Positions 7,728 through 15,909 of a stretch of DNA of 22,332 bases are shown piece after piece. Both the position numbers and the translations under genes were made by a program. The DNA is from JANXVV01 sp038230975. Lineage in GTDB: Bacteria > Planctomycetota > Phycisphaerae > Tepidisphaerales > Tepidisphaeraceae. The first letter of the stretch is position 1; each line of letters opens with the position of its first letter. Where the stretch lies: NCBI GenBank assembly GCA_038230975.1, contig JBBRMF010000060.1, positions 1 through 22,332 of the forward strand. The letters are read 5' to 3'. Below the pieces are notes generated by a model. It saw only the letters and a program-made list of their open reading frames with translations, was not told the DNA's origin and did not search any database.

Positions 7728-8042
7728 TCAAGGGGTTGCCGAGGGGATCGTTCCGCATTCCGGACATCGGCTGGGAGTGACTCGCATGTCGTACCCACAC
7801 GACAGGCATGCGCCTTTTCGAAGCCGATCCAACCTCTCTGCTTCGTTCATGCCTTCGCGGATCGATACGATGAAACGAATGGCCATGATCACAAACATCG
7901 CCGCGCTGACAATAAGCCCTGCCACCAACCAGAATAAAAAAGGAAGGGCCGTGTGAAGGTATTTACTGCCGGTCATCCATCCTAATGCCAAAAGTCCAGC
8001 GATCCAGCCTGCTAAAATCAAAAAACGTATTGCGATCGTCAA
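7728..8042 (-). CDS. Small membrane protein with C-terminal zinc ribbon
   Basis: 104 residues. Two hydrophobic segments (about 5-21 and 31-55) are followed by a charged linker and a zinc ribbon with four cysteines: CLSCGYDMR...CPECGT at about 79-97. The CxxCGYDxR...RCPECG signature recurs in many planctomycete membrane proteins of unknown function. The start must be TTG: an in-frame stop lies three codons upstream and no ATG precedes the first membrane segment. There is no ribosome site, and the start is 28 bases after the clpB stop, so translation may depend on readthrough transcription from clpB. Another TTG six codons in is an alternative start. Confidence 0.7.
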   Translation of the reverse strand: MTIAIRFLILAGWIAGLLALGWMTGSKYLHTALPFLFWLVAGLIVSAAMFVIMAIRFIVSIREGMNEAERLDRLRKGACLSCGYDMRVTPSRCPECGTIPSATP

Positions 8043-8070
8043 TTTTAAATTCTACCAGTGCTCAAAAAGC

Positions 8071-10701
8071 CTACGCAACTCCCGCGACGAGATTTTCTTG
8101 GTTCGCGGGCAGGCCCTTTTCAAAATTAAACGCGTGCTTGCTCGCGTCGACGCGAACGTGAATTGTGTCGCCTTCCGCGAAAACGCCGGACAGGATTCGA
8201 CCGGCGAGCGGGTTTTCCAGCCGCTGCTGGATAACACGCTTCAGTGGCCGCGCGCCGTATTCCGGATCGTAACCCTCTTCTGCCAACAATTTCTGCGCTT
8301 CGGGTTCCAGCACCAGTTTTAACCCGCGCGCCGCCAATCGTGAGCGGAGGTGCCGAAGCTGTACTTCGACGATGCCGGTGATTTGATCCCGATTCAGCGA
8401 ATGGAACAGAATCGTCTCGTCGATACGGTTCAAGAATTCCGGGCGGAAATGTTCTTTGAGCAACGCCTTGACCCGAGCCTCCACTTCCCAGGGCTCCGCT
8501 TGAGCGGACGTCAGCTTTTGAATTTCAGCCGAACCCAGATTGCTCGTCATCACGATCACGGTGTTCTTGAAATTGACGGTGCGGCCTTGCCCATCCGTCA
8601 GGCGGCCATCGTCCAACACCTGCAACAACACGTTGAATACATCGCGATGCGCCTTTTCGATCTCATCAAATAGAATCACACTATAAGGCTTACGGCGAAC
8701 CGCTTCAGTCAATCGACCACCTTCTTCATAACCTACATATCCCGGCGGCGCACCAATCAGCCGGGCCACGGAATGCTGCTCCATGAACTCGCTCATGTCG
8801 ATGCGAACCATCGCATTTTCATTGTCGAAAAGGAACTCCGCCAAAGCCTTGGTTAATTCGGTCTTGCCAACGCCGGTGGGGCCAAGGAACAAGAAGCTCC
8901 CGATCGGTCGATTCGGATCACCCAGTCCGGCGCGATTTCGACGCACCGCATCCGAAACCGCCCGCACCGCTTCATTCTGCCCGATGACTCGCTGCTCAAG
9001 TCGATCTTCCATCTTCATTAACTTTTCGCGTTCCCCTTCAAGCATCCGCGTCACCGGCACGCCGGACCAGCGAGACACTACGCTGGCGATTTCATCCGGT
9101 GTCACCGCGTCTTTCACCAGCGAATCCCCCTTGGATTGCATCTCCCGCAAATTGGCTTCCGCGGCGTCCAGTCTTGTCTTGAGATCGCGCTGCTCCCCGT
9201 ACTGAATGCGCGCTGCGACCTCCCAATTTCCCTGTCGCTGGGCTTGTTCAAGTTCAACCTGCTTGCGATCGATTTCCTCCTGCACATGCTTCATCGCATC
9301 CATCGTGCCTTTTTCATTTTCCCATCGGGCGGTGATGGCCGTATCGCGCTCTTTCAGATCCGAAAGTTCCCGTTCGGCCTTCTGCAACTGCTTTTTGGAT
9401 GCGGGATCTTTTTCCTTTCGGAGCGCTTCCAGCTCGATCTGCAACTGCATCGAACGACGGCGGATTTCATCCAATTCCGCCGGCATCGTGTCGTTTTCGA
9501 TGCGCAGTTTGCTGGCAGCTTCATCGATTAGATCGATCGCTTTATCCGGTAGGAAACGGTCTTGAATGTAGCGGTCGCTCAACACCGCAGCCGAGACGAT
9601 GGCAGCATCGGTGATGCGCACACCGTGGTGAGTTTCGTATCGCTGCTTCAAGCCACGCAAGATGGCGATCGTGTCTTCAACAGTCGGTTCCCCCACCGCA
9701 ATGGGTTGAAATCGTCGTTCAAGGGCCGCATCTTTTTCAATGTGCTTTTTGTATTCATCGAGGGTGGTCGCTCCGATGGTTCGCAATTCACCCCTGGCCA
9801 ATGCAGGCTTCAAAAGATTGCCCGCATCCATCGATCCTTCGGCTTTACCGGCCCCAACCACGGTGTGCAGTTCGTCGATAAACAGAATGATCTGACCGTT
9901 GCTCTGCGTCACTTCCTTGATGACAGCCTTCAGTCGATCTTCAAACTCCCCGCGGAATTTCGCACCGGCAATCAAAGCCCCCATATCAAGTGCGATGATT
10001 TTTTTGTTCGCCAAAACCGCCGGCACATCCCCGTTGAGCATGCGGATGGCAAGTCCTTCCACGATGGCGGTTTTGCCCACGCCGGGTTCACCGATCAGCA
10101 CCGGGTTATTCTTTGTACGGCGACTGAGCACCTGCATCGTGCGGCGGATTTCTTCATCGCGCCCGATGACCGGATCGATCTTCCCTTGCCGCGCCATCTC
10201 GACGAGATCGCGACCGTATTTTTGCAGCGATTGATATTTGGCTTCCGGATCCTGATCTGTCACGCGCTGCCCACCTCGAACATCTTTTAACGCTTCAAGC
10301 AGTGCGACGTGGGTGACGCCGTTGACGCTGAGAATATCGCGGGTTTCACTCTTGACCTCAGCCAGCGACAACAGCAGATGCTCGGTGGAAACGTACTCAT
10401 CCTTTAAACGGTCGGCCTCTTTTTGAGCGCGGGTAAATACATCCTGCGTCGAACGGCCCAGTCCAAGTTGCGTTCCTGTCGCTTTGGGGAGCCGTTCCAA
10501 TTCAGAGGTGACAATCTGTTGAATTCGCCCGGCGTTGGCCCCCAGCTTCTGGAGGATGGGCTGTACGACGCCACCTTCTTCGGCCAATAGCGATGCCAGC
10601 AGATGCAACGGCAACACTTCGCTGTGATCTTTTTGCTGAGCCAATTCCTGTGCGCGGACAACGGCTTCCTGAGCTTTGATCGTGAATTTATCCAATCGCA
10701 T
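8071..10701 (-). CDS. clpB: Disaggregase ClpB (AAA+ chaperone)
   Basis: 876 residues, close to the 857 of E. coli ClpB. The start MRLDKFTIKAQEAV has GGAGG five bases upstream; the open frame continues to 10881 but the extra residues are not ClpB-like. Domains in order: Clp N-terminal repeats (about 1-145); AAA-1 with Walker A GEPGVGKT (204-211) and ILFIDE; a middle coiled-coil (about 400-525, rich in E, K and R); AAA-2 with Walker A GPTGVGKT (607-614) and ILFDEIEKAH; and the C-terminal D2-small domain (RPEFLNRIDETI, YDPEYGARPLKR). It is cytoplasmic and works with DnaK to solubilise aggregates. There is no ClpP-binding IGF loop as in ClpA/ClpX, as expected. A heat-shock-like promoter is proposed upstream. 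Confidence 0.98.
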   Translation of the reverse strand: MRLDKFTIKAQEAVVRAQELAQQKDHSEVLPLHLLASLLAEEGGVVQPILQKLGANAGRIQQIVTSELERLPKATGTQLGLGRSTQDVFTRAQKEADRLKDEYVSTEHLLLSLAEVKSETRDILSVNGVTHVALLEALKDVRGGQRVTDQDPEAKYQSLQKYGRDLVEMARQGKIDPVIGRDEEIRRTMQVLSRRTKNNPVLIGEPGVGKTAIVEGLAIRMLNGDVPAVLANKKIIALDMGALIAGAKFRGEFEDRLKAVIKEVTQSNGQIILFIDELHTVVGAGKAEGSMDAGNLLKPALARGELRTIGATTLDEYKKHIEKDAALERRFQPIAVGEPTVEDTIAILRGLKQRYETHHGVRITDAAIVSAAVLSDRYIQDRFLPDKAIDLIDEAASKLRIENDTMPAELDEIRRRSMQLQIELEALRKEKDPASKKQLQKAERELSDLKERDTAITARWENEKGTMDAMKHVQEEIDRKQVELEQAQRQGNWEVAARIQYGEQRDLKTRLDAAEANLREMQSKGDSLVKDAVTPDEIASVVSRWSGVPVTRMLEGEREKLMKMEDRLEQRVIGQNEAVRAVSDAVRRNRAGLGDPNRPIGSFLFLGPTGVGKTELTKALAEFLFDNENAMVRIDMSEFMEQHSVARLIGAPPGYVGYEEGGRLTEAVRRKPYSVILFDEIEKAHRDVFNVLLQVLDDGRLTDGQGRTVNFKNTVIVMTSNLGSAEIQKLTSAQAEPWEVEARVKALLKEHFRPEFLNRIDETILFHSLNRDQITGIVEVQLRHLRSRLAARGLKLVLEPEAQKLLAEEGYDPEYGARPLKRVIQQRLENPLAGRILSGVFAEGDTIHVRVDASKHAFNFEKGLPANQENLVAGVA

Positions 10702-10765
10702 ATGATCCTCCGACAAGTGTGGGTGCGCACGGTCTTTTGCAAATAGAATGCCGGAGTTTAGTTTG

Positions 10766-10789
10766 ATGGGGGAATTACGACGGATGCAA
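10766..10789 (-). promoter_or_regulatory. Candidate heat-shock (sigma-32-like) promoter for clpB
   Basis: On the minus strand, TTGCAT (10784-10789) is followed after 12 bases by CCCCAT (10766-10771). The E. coli sigma-32 consensus is CTTGAAA, a 12-15 base spacer and CCCCATnT. The predicted start leaves a leader of roughly 55-60 bases. No CIRCE (TTAGCACTC inverted repeat) was found. That this lineage uses a sigma-32-type factor here is an assumption. Confidence 0.35.
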
Positions 10790-10920
10790 CCGTAGGTTAC
10801 GCAGATAGTTAAGCGTAAGAATACAAGGAACGGGGGGAGGCTAAGCCGCAAGTGGGCCGTGGAAGGATGCCAAGGTGGCAAGGTTTTGCCCGACGTGCGC
10901 TTTTTGGCAGGAAGGAATGG

Positions 10921-11619
10921 TTACTTTTTGACTGCGGGTTTGGCAGCGGTGCCTGGCATTTGCTGGAAGATTAGTCCGCAAAGCGTCGGGATAAAGATCG
11001 CGATCGGCAAAATGAACGATTTCGCCGACAGATATTGCGTCAGTTTAGGGGCGATGTCCTGATATTTCATGATGAGCGAAAGGATCCCGAAGACCGCCAT
11101 CGAAGCACCCTGTAGGCTGGTATACATCATTACGCAACCGCGAAAAAGCAGGAAAGACAACAGCCCGAATGTCACCCCACCCACCAGACCGCCCGCCCAG
11201 AAAAGCTCTGGATTTAATGAAAAGACGCGCCACAAACTCGCCCCCACCACCGCGCCGATCGCCACTCCCATAATCGCAACCGCATGCTTCATCAACGGCC
11301 ACGAGATGACCGCCGCCGTGAATCCCACGAGGACCACGCCAACCATTTCATTGCCAGCCCGTTCACCCAAAAATGAACCGATCGCCGCGCCGACAATCGC
11401 GGCATTGATCATCACAACCGCTTTGAAAACGTTGATCCCAAACAGCAGAATAATAACGCCGAGCATGAGAAACACCGCTGCTTCGGCGGGCCCCATCTTG
11501 AAGCAGAAGCTCAGCACGTCTCCCTGTTCCGGGAAATGGTGCGGCATCTGGATCTGATCCAGAATCCTGGCCGCCTGAAATTGCGACATCGAAGTTGGAA
11601 GGGACGTTGGAAAAGGCAT
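10921..11619 (-). CDS. Polytopic membrane protein of unknown function (second of a pair)
   Basis: 232 residues; not recognised. About seven hydrophobic segments from residue 45 to 220 (AAVFLMLGVIILLFGI, VVMINAAIVGAAIGSFL, MVGVVLVGFTAAVISW, AVAIMGVAIGAVVGAS, LFWAGGLVGGVTFGLLSFLLF, SLQGASMAVFGILSLI, FILPIAIFIPTLCGLIF) with many small Gly/Ala residues. The pattern is loosely like TMEM198/DUF4203 proteins. The N-terminal ~40 residues are hydrophilic. The start is uncertain: the ATG at 11619 has no good ribosome site and an internal Met at 11589 is possible. It begins 40 bases after the stop of a similar-looking membrane gene, so the two probably work together. Confidence 0.75.
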   Translation of the reverse strand: MPFPTSLPTSMSQFQAARILDQIQMPHHFPEQGDVLSFCFKMGPAEAAVFLMLGVIILLFGINVFKAVVMINAAIVGAAIGSFLGERAGNEMVGVVLVGFTAAVISWPLMKHAVAIMGVAIGAVVGASLWRVFSLNPELFWAGGLVGGVTFGLLSFLLFRGCVMMYTSLQGASMAVFGILSLIMKYQDIAPKLTQYLSAKSFILPIAIFIPTLCGLIFQQMPGTAAKPAVKK

Positions 11620-11635
11620 CTTTCGTGTTCAGTCT

Positions 11636-11654
11636 CACGGGAATGGAGCCCGTG
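11636..11654. other. Hairpin between the two membrane protein genes
   Basis: CACGGG (11636-11641) and CCCGTG (11649-11654) can form a 6-bp GC-rich stem with a seven-base loop. It lies wholly inside the 40-base gap between the two membrane genes. There is no T-run on the minus strand, so it is not a standard terminator. It could shield the 3' end or tune expression of the downstream gene. Confidence 0.35.
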
Positions 11655-11659
11655 TCATT

Positions 11660-12397
11660 TCAATCGTGAACGATCAAAGGCATACGAGGTTTGGAAGATG
11701 GCACGCTTTTGACCGGGCCGAGTTGCCATTGAAGCAACACGCCAAAAGCGACCATCCCCATCAAGGTCAATAATTGCGACGAGGTTTTCGCTGGCAATTC
11801 ATCGACCCACTGGGGTCGAGCCATGTTCATCGCACTGAGCCCAAGGCCAACCAACATCGAAACCCCGGCCATGCTGTACAGCAAGACTGATCCGATGCGA
11901 GGCCAGAGCAATGCCGTCAGAAGCCCGCTCAACAACCCGGTGCCGGCCGCGATCGGCAAGAACTTCTGAACATCCACCGGGAGGCTCATCCAAAAATCTT
12001 TCGCATACGCCAAAGCCGAAAATCCCGGTTCAAATTTGGGAATCGTCCAAACACCGACGCCTTTACACACGATCCACACTGCCACGGCGGCCCAGCCCGC
12101 CATCACAAATCCAAGGCCGACTCCGACCCAGAACCGATGGAGGACAAAACCCGATCCGCCCAATATCAGGGCCGACGCAATCGCCGTCGCCCAACCCTGA
12201 ATATTCCAGCCGAACCAGTGCGGGAGGAACAATCCGATCCACCCGCCCATCGAAACAAGCAACAGCGTGATCAGAGATCTGCTGTAGCGGGCACCGATGA
12301 GCCATAGCCCGGCGCCCATCAACGTGCCGACCATTGCCAGCACTAATGCAAGCGTCCCTACTTCCTTCGGCAAAAGTGGCAAGAGTTCCTGAAACAT
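11660..12397 (-). CDS. Polytopic membrane protein of unknown function (first of a pair)
   Basis: 245 residues from the ATG at 12397, which has GAGG four bases upstream. The upstream frame extension to 12541 lacks any ribosome site and overlaps the oxidoreductase gene. Not recognised. Six to seven hydrophobic segments (LALVLAMVGTLMGAGLWLI, SLITLLLVSMGGWIGLFL, GWATAIASALILGGSGF, GVGLGFVMAGWAAVAVWIV, FLPIAAGTGLLSGLLTALLW, SVLLYSMAGVSMLVGLGLS, LLTLMGMVAFGVLLQW) end in a short basic cytoplasmic-type tail. General layout and Gly-rich helices resemble the gene that follows it, suggesting an old duplication or two subunits of one complex. It starts 43 bases after the oxidoreductase stop. Confidence 0.8.
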   Translation of the reverse strand: MFQELLPLLPKEVGTLALVLAMVGTLMGAGLWLIGARYSRSLITLLLVSMGGWIGLFLPHWFGWNIQGWATAIASALILGGSGFVLHRFWVGVGLGFVMAGWAAVAVWIVCKGVGVWTIPKFEPGFSALAYAKDFWMSLPVDVQKFLPIAAGTGLLSGLLTALLWPRIGSVLLYSMAGVSMLVGLGLSAMNMARPQWVDELPAKTSSQLLTLMGMVAFGVLLQWQLGPVKSVPSSKPRMPLIVHD

Positions 12398-12440
12398 AAG
12401 TCCTCTTTCTCTTGCCTGATTATCGGTCCAATGGCTGGAA

Positions 12441-13541
12441 TTACTTGCGTCGAACTGGCGAACTGGGTTGAATTCTCTGGTCGCCTCCCCCCATGAGTCG
12501 ATGGGCGAAGGCGACCGATCCAATTCCCCTTCGCATTTCATCGAGAACCCGCATGTTTCCGAGGGTATCCTGGCGGGTTAGCATCGGAGGCTTTCCGTCC
12601 AAGACCGTGCCGGCAAAATCGTCCGCCTCCAGGCCGTACAATTCCATATTGGCATCGACCGTGAAGGTTTGACGTGGACCGGAGTTCGGCGCGGTGATCG
12701 TCGCTGCCAATCCGGCTTGATCCATTCGCGGCGGTGTGGCTCGCACGACCGCAAACTTGGCGTCTTTCACCGGGGGTTTCCAGGGAATCGGGATTTCAAT
12801 GTAGCCTTCACTGCCGCAAAGATAGGCGGTGTTGTCCGCCTGCAGGCTCATTCCACAGGTGAAGCTCGCCAAAATTCCGCGCGGAAACACCAGGCTTCCG
12901 ATGGCCATTTGATCGACGCCACTTGCATGTCGAAGTGCGACCGCCGAAACGCCGGTCGGCTCCTCCCCGGCGAAGTAACGCGAAAAATTGATGCAGTAAC
13001 AACCGATATCCATCAACCCCCCGCCCGCCAGGTTTGGGTCGAATCGGATGTTTCCTTCGATTCTCTTCGTGGCATAACAAAAGCTCGTGCGGATCAACTG
13101 CAATTCACCGATATCCCCCCGCCGATAGCAATCCATCACCGCGTGAGTCAGAGGATGCGCGCGGTACATAAACGCCTCGATCAATACAACGCCCTGTCGC
13201 GCGGCAGCATCGAACATTTCCTCACTTTCTTCAGCATTTGCCGCGAACGGTTTCTCGCATAGCACGTGCTTGCCGGCGCGCACTGCTTTAAGGGTCCACT
13301 CATGGTGCATCGTGTTGGGCAGAGAGATGTAGATGGCTTCCACCGCCGGATCGGCCAGCAATGCGTCGTAGGTTGGATGCGCGGTTGGAATATGATGCGT
13401 CGCGGCAAACGCGGCGGCGCTTTGAGCGGTTCGTGACCCAACTGCGGCAAGCTTACTTCGGTGAGACGCGTTGACCCCTACGCAAAATTGCCGCGCGATA
13501 TTGCCCGTGCCGATGATTCCCCAGGAAAGCGTTTTTTGCAT
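12441..13541 (-). CDS. Gfo/Idh/MocA family oxidoreductase
   Basis: 366 residues from the ATG at 13541; the open frame upstream runs through a repeat element and is not real coding sequence. The N-terminal Rossmann fold has GIIGTGNIA (8-16), followed by the family's EKP motif at 96-98 (GKHVLCEKPFAAN). The C-terminal alpha/beta domain includes AGGGLMDIGCYCINFSRYFAGEEP, close to the dihydrodiol-dehydrogenase-like branch. These cytoplasmic NAD(P)-dependent enzymes oxidise or reduce sugars, inositols and related compounds; the substrate is unknown. No ribosome site is visible. It is probably the first gene of a three-gene minus-strand unit with two membrane proteins and is divergent from the aminotransferase gene. 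Confidence 0.93.
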   Translation of the reverse strand: MQKTLSWGIIGTGNIARQFCVGVNASHRSKLAAVGSRTAQSAAAFAATHHIPTAHPTYDALLADPAVEAIYISLPNTMHHEWTLKAVRAGKHVLCEKPFAANAEESEEMFDAAARQGVVLIEAFMYRAHPLTHAVMDCYRRGDIGELQLIRTSFCYATKRIEGNIRFDPNLAGGGLMDIGCYCINFSRYFAGEEPTGVSAVALRHASGVDQMAIGSLVFPRGILASFTCGMSLQADNTAYLCGSEGYIEIPIPWKPPVKDAKFAVVRATPPRMDQAGLAATITAPNSGPRQTFTVDANMELYGLEADDFAGTVLDGKPPMLTRQDTLGNMRVLDEMRRGIGSVAFAHRLMGGGDQRIQPSSPVRRK

Positions 13542-13593
13542 GGAAAGGAAGAATAGCGAAATGCCTTCACCCGCTAAAGAGCCTGCGAAGAAA

Positions 13594-13666
13594 AGGTGGC
13601 ATGGGCGTCTCGCCCGTGCTCTTTCTTTTCTTTGAAGAAAACGCGGGCGAGACGCCCACGCCACCT
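13594..13666. repeat. Long nested inverted repeat (REP-like hairpin)
   Basis: The left arm at 13594-13617 and right arm at 13643-13666 are inverted copies matching at 22 of 24 positions. Each arm itself contains a small palindrome (GGGCG-TCT-CGCCC). The loop between the arms holds a second inverted repeat, TTTTCTT-TG-AAGAAAA (13626-13641). The whole element can fold into one long hairpin. It lies in the 219-base divergent region, 52 bases from the oxidoreductase start and 94 bases before the aminotransferase start. Similar 'GGCGTGGGCGTCTCGCCCG' units recur in planctomycete genomes as I recall them, so a dispersed repeat family is likely. Mobility or regulatory effect is not shown. Confidence 0.8.
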
Positions 13667-13760
13667 GGAAATCGCCGCGATCCAAAACAAACCCTACAAA
13701 AGCAAAGCGAAATTTGTTACGCTCGTCCCGGTTGTCGCACTTGAAAGGATTCCACCACTG

Positions 13761-15008
13761 ATGCCTACGACCCAGGAAATACTCGAGCGGGGAAAGAATG
13801 TACTTATCGGCAACTATGCGCGCGTTCCCATCGACATGGTGCGCGGCGAAGGTTCGACTCTCTGGGATTCAGAGGGCAAGCAGTATCTGGACCTGTTCGC
13901 CGGTTTCGGGGGATCGATCTTAGGTCATTGCCATCCGGCATTGGTGGCCGCTGCAACGGAGCAATCGAAGAAACTGTGGCATGTGGGCAACACATTTTAT
14001 ACCGAGCCACAGATTGAGTTTGCCGAACATCTTAATCGCCATGCGTTTCGCGGCCAGGCTTTTTTTTGCCATAGCGGTGCCGAAGCCAACGAAGCCGCCT
14101 GCAAACTGGCCCGCTTGCGCGGTTCGCAAAATAGCGGTAAAAAATGGAAAATTATTTCACTGGTGAAGAGCTTCCACGGCCGCACGCTGGCCATGATCGC
14201 CGCGACCGGAAACCCCACGTATCGCGAGGGTTTTGGGCCGGTGGTTCCGGGTTTTATCAATGTTCCCCCGGGGGATTTCGATGGGCTGGCGCAAGCCGTC
14301 GATGACGAGACGGCCGGCATTCTGATGGAGCCGATCCAGGGGGAAGGCGGCGTCAATCTCTACCCGGCTGACTATGCCCAGCGCGTTCGAGAACTGTGCG
14401 ATCAGCGGGGTTTGACGCTCATCTTCGACGAAGTATGGACCGGCGGTGGACGCACTGGAAAATGGTTCGCGCACCAGCACTTTTGCGCCAAATCCGGAAA
14501 ATCGACGGCGATATCTGAAACCGGCCAAAGCGGTAAATGTGACGTTGAACCCGATATCATGACGCTCGGTAAAGCAGTCGGTGGAGGTTTGCCCGTCGGT
14601 GTGATGTACGCCAAACCCGAAATCGCCAAGCTCCTGGTTCCCGGCACGCATGGCTGCACGCTGGGTGGCAATCCCATTTGCATGGCTGTCGCGAAAACAA
14701 TCTTCGACGTCATCGAACGAGAGAAGCTCGTCGAACATGCCGCCGAACTGGGTGAACTTGCGTTCGCCCGGCTGCGTAATGAACCAGGAATTGCCGACAA
14801 AATTGTCGAAGTACGCGGCCGGGGTTTGATGCTGGGCATCGAGTTGAAAAATCAACCCGAAAAATTTCTCGACAAGGCTTTCAGCTTCGGCCTACTTGCC
14901 AACCTGACCGCCAAAAAGGTGATCCGACTGGCTCCTCCGATCAATATTTGTCGCGAAGATTGGATGATGGGTCTGGATCGCGTGGTGGAATTGATTGTGT
15001 CGCTGTAG
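13761..15008 (+). CDS. argD: Class III aminotransferase, acetylornithine aminotransferase-like
   Basis: 415 residues from the ATG at 13761 (GAAAGGA lies about 12 bases upstream). Fold type I PLP enzyme, cytoplasmic. Motifs: LFAGFGGSILGHCHP, FFCHSGAEANEAACKLAR (phosphate binding), SFHGRTLAMIAATG, EPIQGEGGV, IFDEVWTGGGRTG (PLP-binding Asp) and LGKAVGGGLPVG with the Schiff-base Lys271. ArgD makes acetylornithine for arginine synthesis. Two oddities: the usual Gln in DEVQTG is Trp here, and a 19-residue Ser/Gly/Lys-rich stretch (242-260) bounded by cysteines is inserted just before VEPDIMTLGKA. No other arginine gene is nearby, so a related omega-aminotransferase activity is possible. A lipoprotein gene follows after 15 bases. 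Confidence 0.8.
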   Translation: MPTTQEILERGKNVLIGNYARVPIDMVRGEGSTLWDSEGKQYLDLFAGFGGSILGHCHPALVAAATEQSKKLWHVGNTFYTEPQIEFAEHLNRHAFRGQAFFCHSGAEANEAACKLARLRGSQNSGKKWKIISLVKSFHGRTLAMIAATGNPTYREGFGPVVPGFINVPPGDFDGLAQAVDDETAGILMEPIQGEGGVNLYPADYAQRVRELCDQRGLTLIFDEVWTGGGRTGKWFAHQHFCAKSGKSTAISETGQSGKCDVEPDIMTLGKAVGGGLPVGVMYAKPEIAKLLVPGTHGCTLGGNPICMAVAKTIFDVIEREKLVEHAAELGELAFARLRNEPGIADKIVEVRGRGLMLGIELKNQPEKFLDKAFSFGLLANLTAKKVIRLAPPINICREDWMMGLDRVVELIVSL

Positions 15009-15023
15009 TTGAGAAAGTTCCTG

Positions 15024-15887
15024 ATGACTAAATATCTACCGCTGCTACTGCTTCCCATACTGGCGGGCTGCCCGGAGAATCCGCCGAAAGCAAAGATAGA
15101 TCCGTCGGTCGGGTTTTTGTCAAACTTCCCATCCGCACCGACTACGGCGCGCGATGCAAATCCGGATCCACCGATGTTCGTTCAACTGAGTGTTTATCGT
15201 CTGGCGGTGCCGGCCAAGGTGGTGAGCCATAACGAAGAATTCTGGAAACATGTCACGGAAAATAATATCGTCGACGTCGGAGCGCACGATCTGCTATTTG
15301 CCAACGGTGTTCGCGTCGGAATCGCGCCGCGCGACGATTGGGACTACTTCAAAAAGATTCTCGAAGCCAATTCAGTCATCACCCAGAAAACCGGCTCCAG
15401 CGGTGTGGTCGCCACCACCATTGAAATGCCGCTCAAGCAAAAAGTTCCGCAGCAGTTCATTACGTTTTTTCATCCCGTCAACGGTCTGGTTGGGCAAGTG
15501 TACGACCGTTGCGAAAATTCGATGATGATTCGCTTCGAACCCGTCCCTCGCCAGCCCGGCGATGTACGACTGACGATCACGCCAATGCTTCGAGCCGAGC
15601 GCACGGAATTGATGTACACCGTGCGGAACGAATCCCGGGAATTAAACTTCGTTCAACCGGAGTATCTGTTTGATATGAAACTTTCAGTCGACGTGCCGCT
15701 CGACCATTTTCTCATTGTCGCACCCTCGACCGATTCCGATATTTCAACGAGTCTTGGCCGGAGATTTCTGTATCTGGACGGCAACGGTCAGGAATTTGAA
15801 CAGGTCTTGCTGATCTCACCGCAACCGTTCCAGTTCAATGAAAAAGCGACGACCAAGCCCACCACGCTTCCGGCAAATCTGCATTGA
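15024..15887 (+). CDS. Lipoprotein of unknown function
   Basis: 287 residues from the ATG at 15024. A TTG at 15009 in the same frame is the alternative start, immediately after the aminotransferase stop. The N-terminus (MTKYLPLLLLPILAGC) is a lipoprotein signal with lipobox LAGC, so the mature protein is anchored in a membrane through the cysteine. The body is soluble, beta-rich and not recognised: FVQLSVYRLAVPA, a segment around ANGVRVGIAPRDDWDYFKKIL, and VRLTITPML. It ends in a Thr/Pro/Lys-rich tail (KATTKPTTLPANLH). It is likely cotranscribed with the aminotransferase and the methyltransferase genes, but nothing shows a shared job. Confidence 0.85.
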   Translation: MTKYLPLLLLPILAGCPENPPKAKIDPSVGFLSNFPSAPTTARDANPDPPMFVQLSVYRLAVPAKVVSHNEEFWKHVTENNIVDVGAHDLLFANGVRVGIAPRDDWDYFKKILEANSVITQKTGSSGVVATTIEMPLKQKVPQQFITFFHPVNGLVGQVYDRCENSMMIRFEPVPRQPGDVRLTITPMLRAERTELMYTVRNESRELNFVQPEYLFDMKLSVDVPLDHFLIVAPSTDSDISTSLGRRFLYLDGNGQEFEQVLLISPQPFQFNEKATTKPTTLPANLH

Positions 15888-15909
15888 AACTTTATAGCCA
15901 TTCGAATCA

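Noticed and set aside
9562..10290. Plus-strand open frame (242 codons) opposite clpB
   Set aside because: Antisense shadow of the first ATPase domain of clpB.
10702..10881. In-frame extension of clpB upstream of MRLDKF
   Set aside because: The ClpB N-terminus and a strong GGAGG site fix the start at 10701; the extra 60 residues are not ClpB-like and span the proposed promoter.
10868..10909. Nested TGCCAA/TTGGCA and GGCAA/TTGCC inverted repeats after the membrane protein gene
   Set aside because: Short arms and no T-tract on the relevant strand; could be chance.
13596..13760. In-frame extension of the aminotransferase through the hairpin repeat
   Set aside because: It is encoded by the repeat and low-quality sequence, has no family match, and the ATG at 13761 gives the normal N-terminus.
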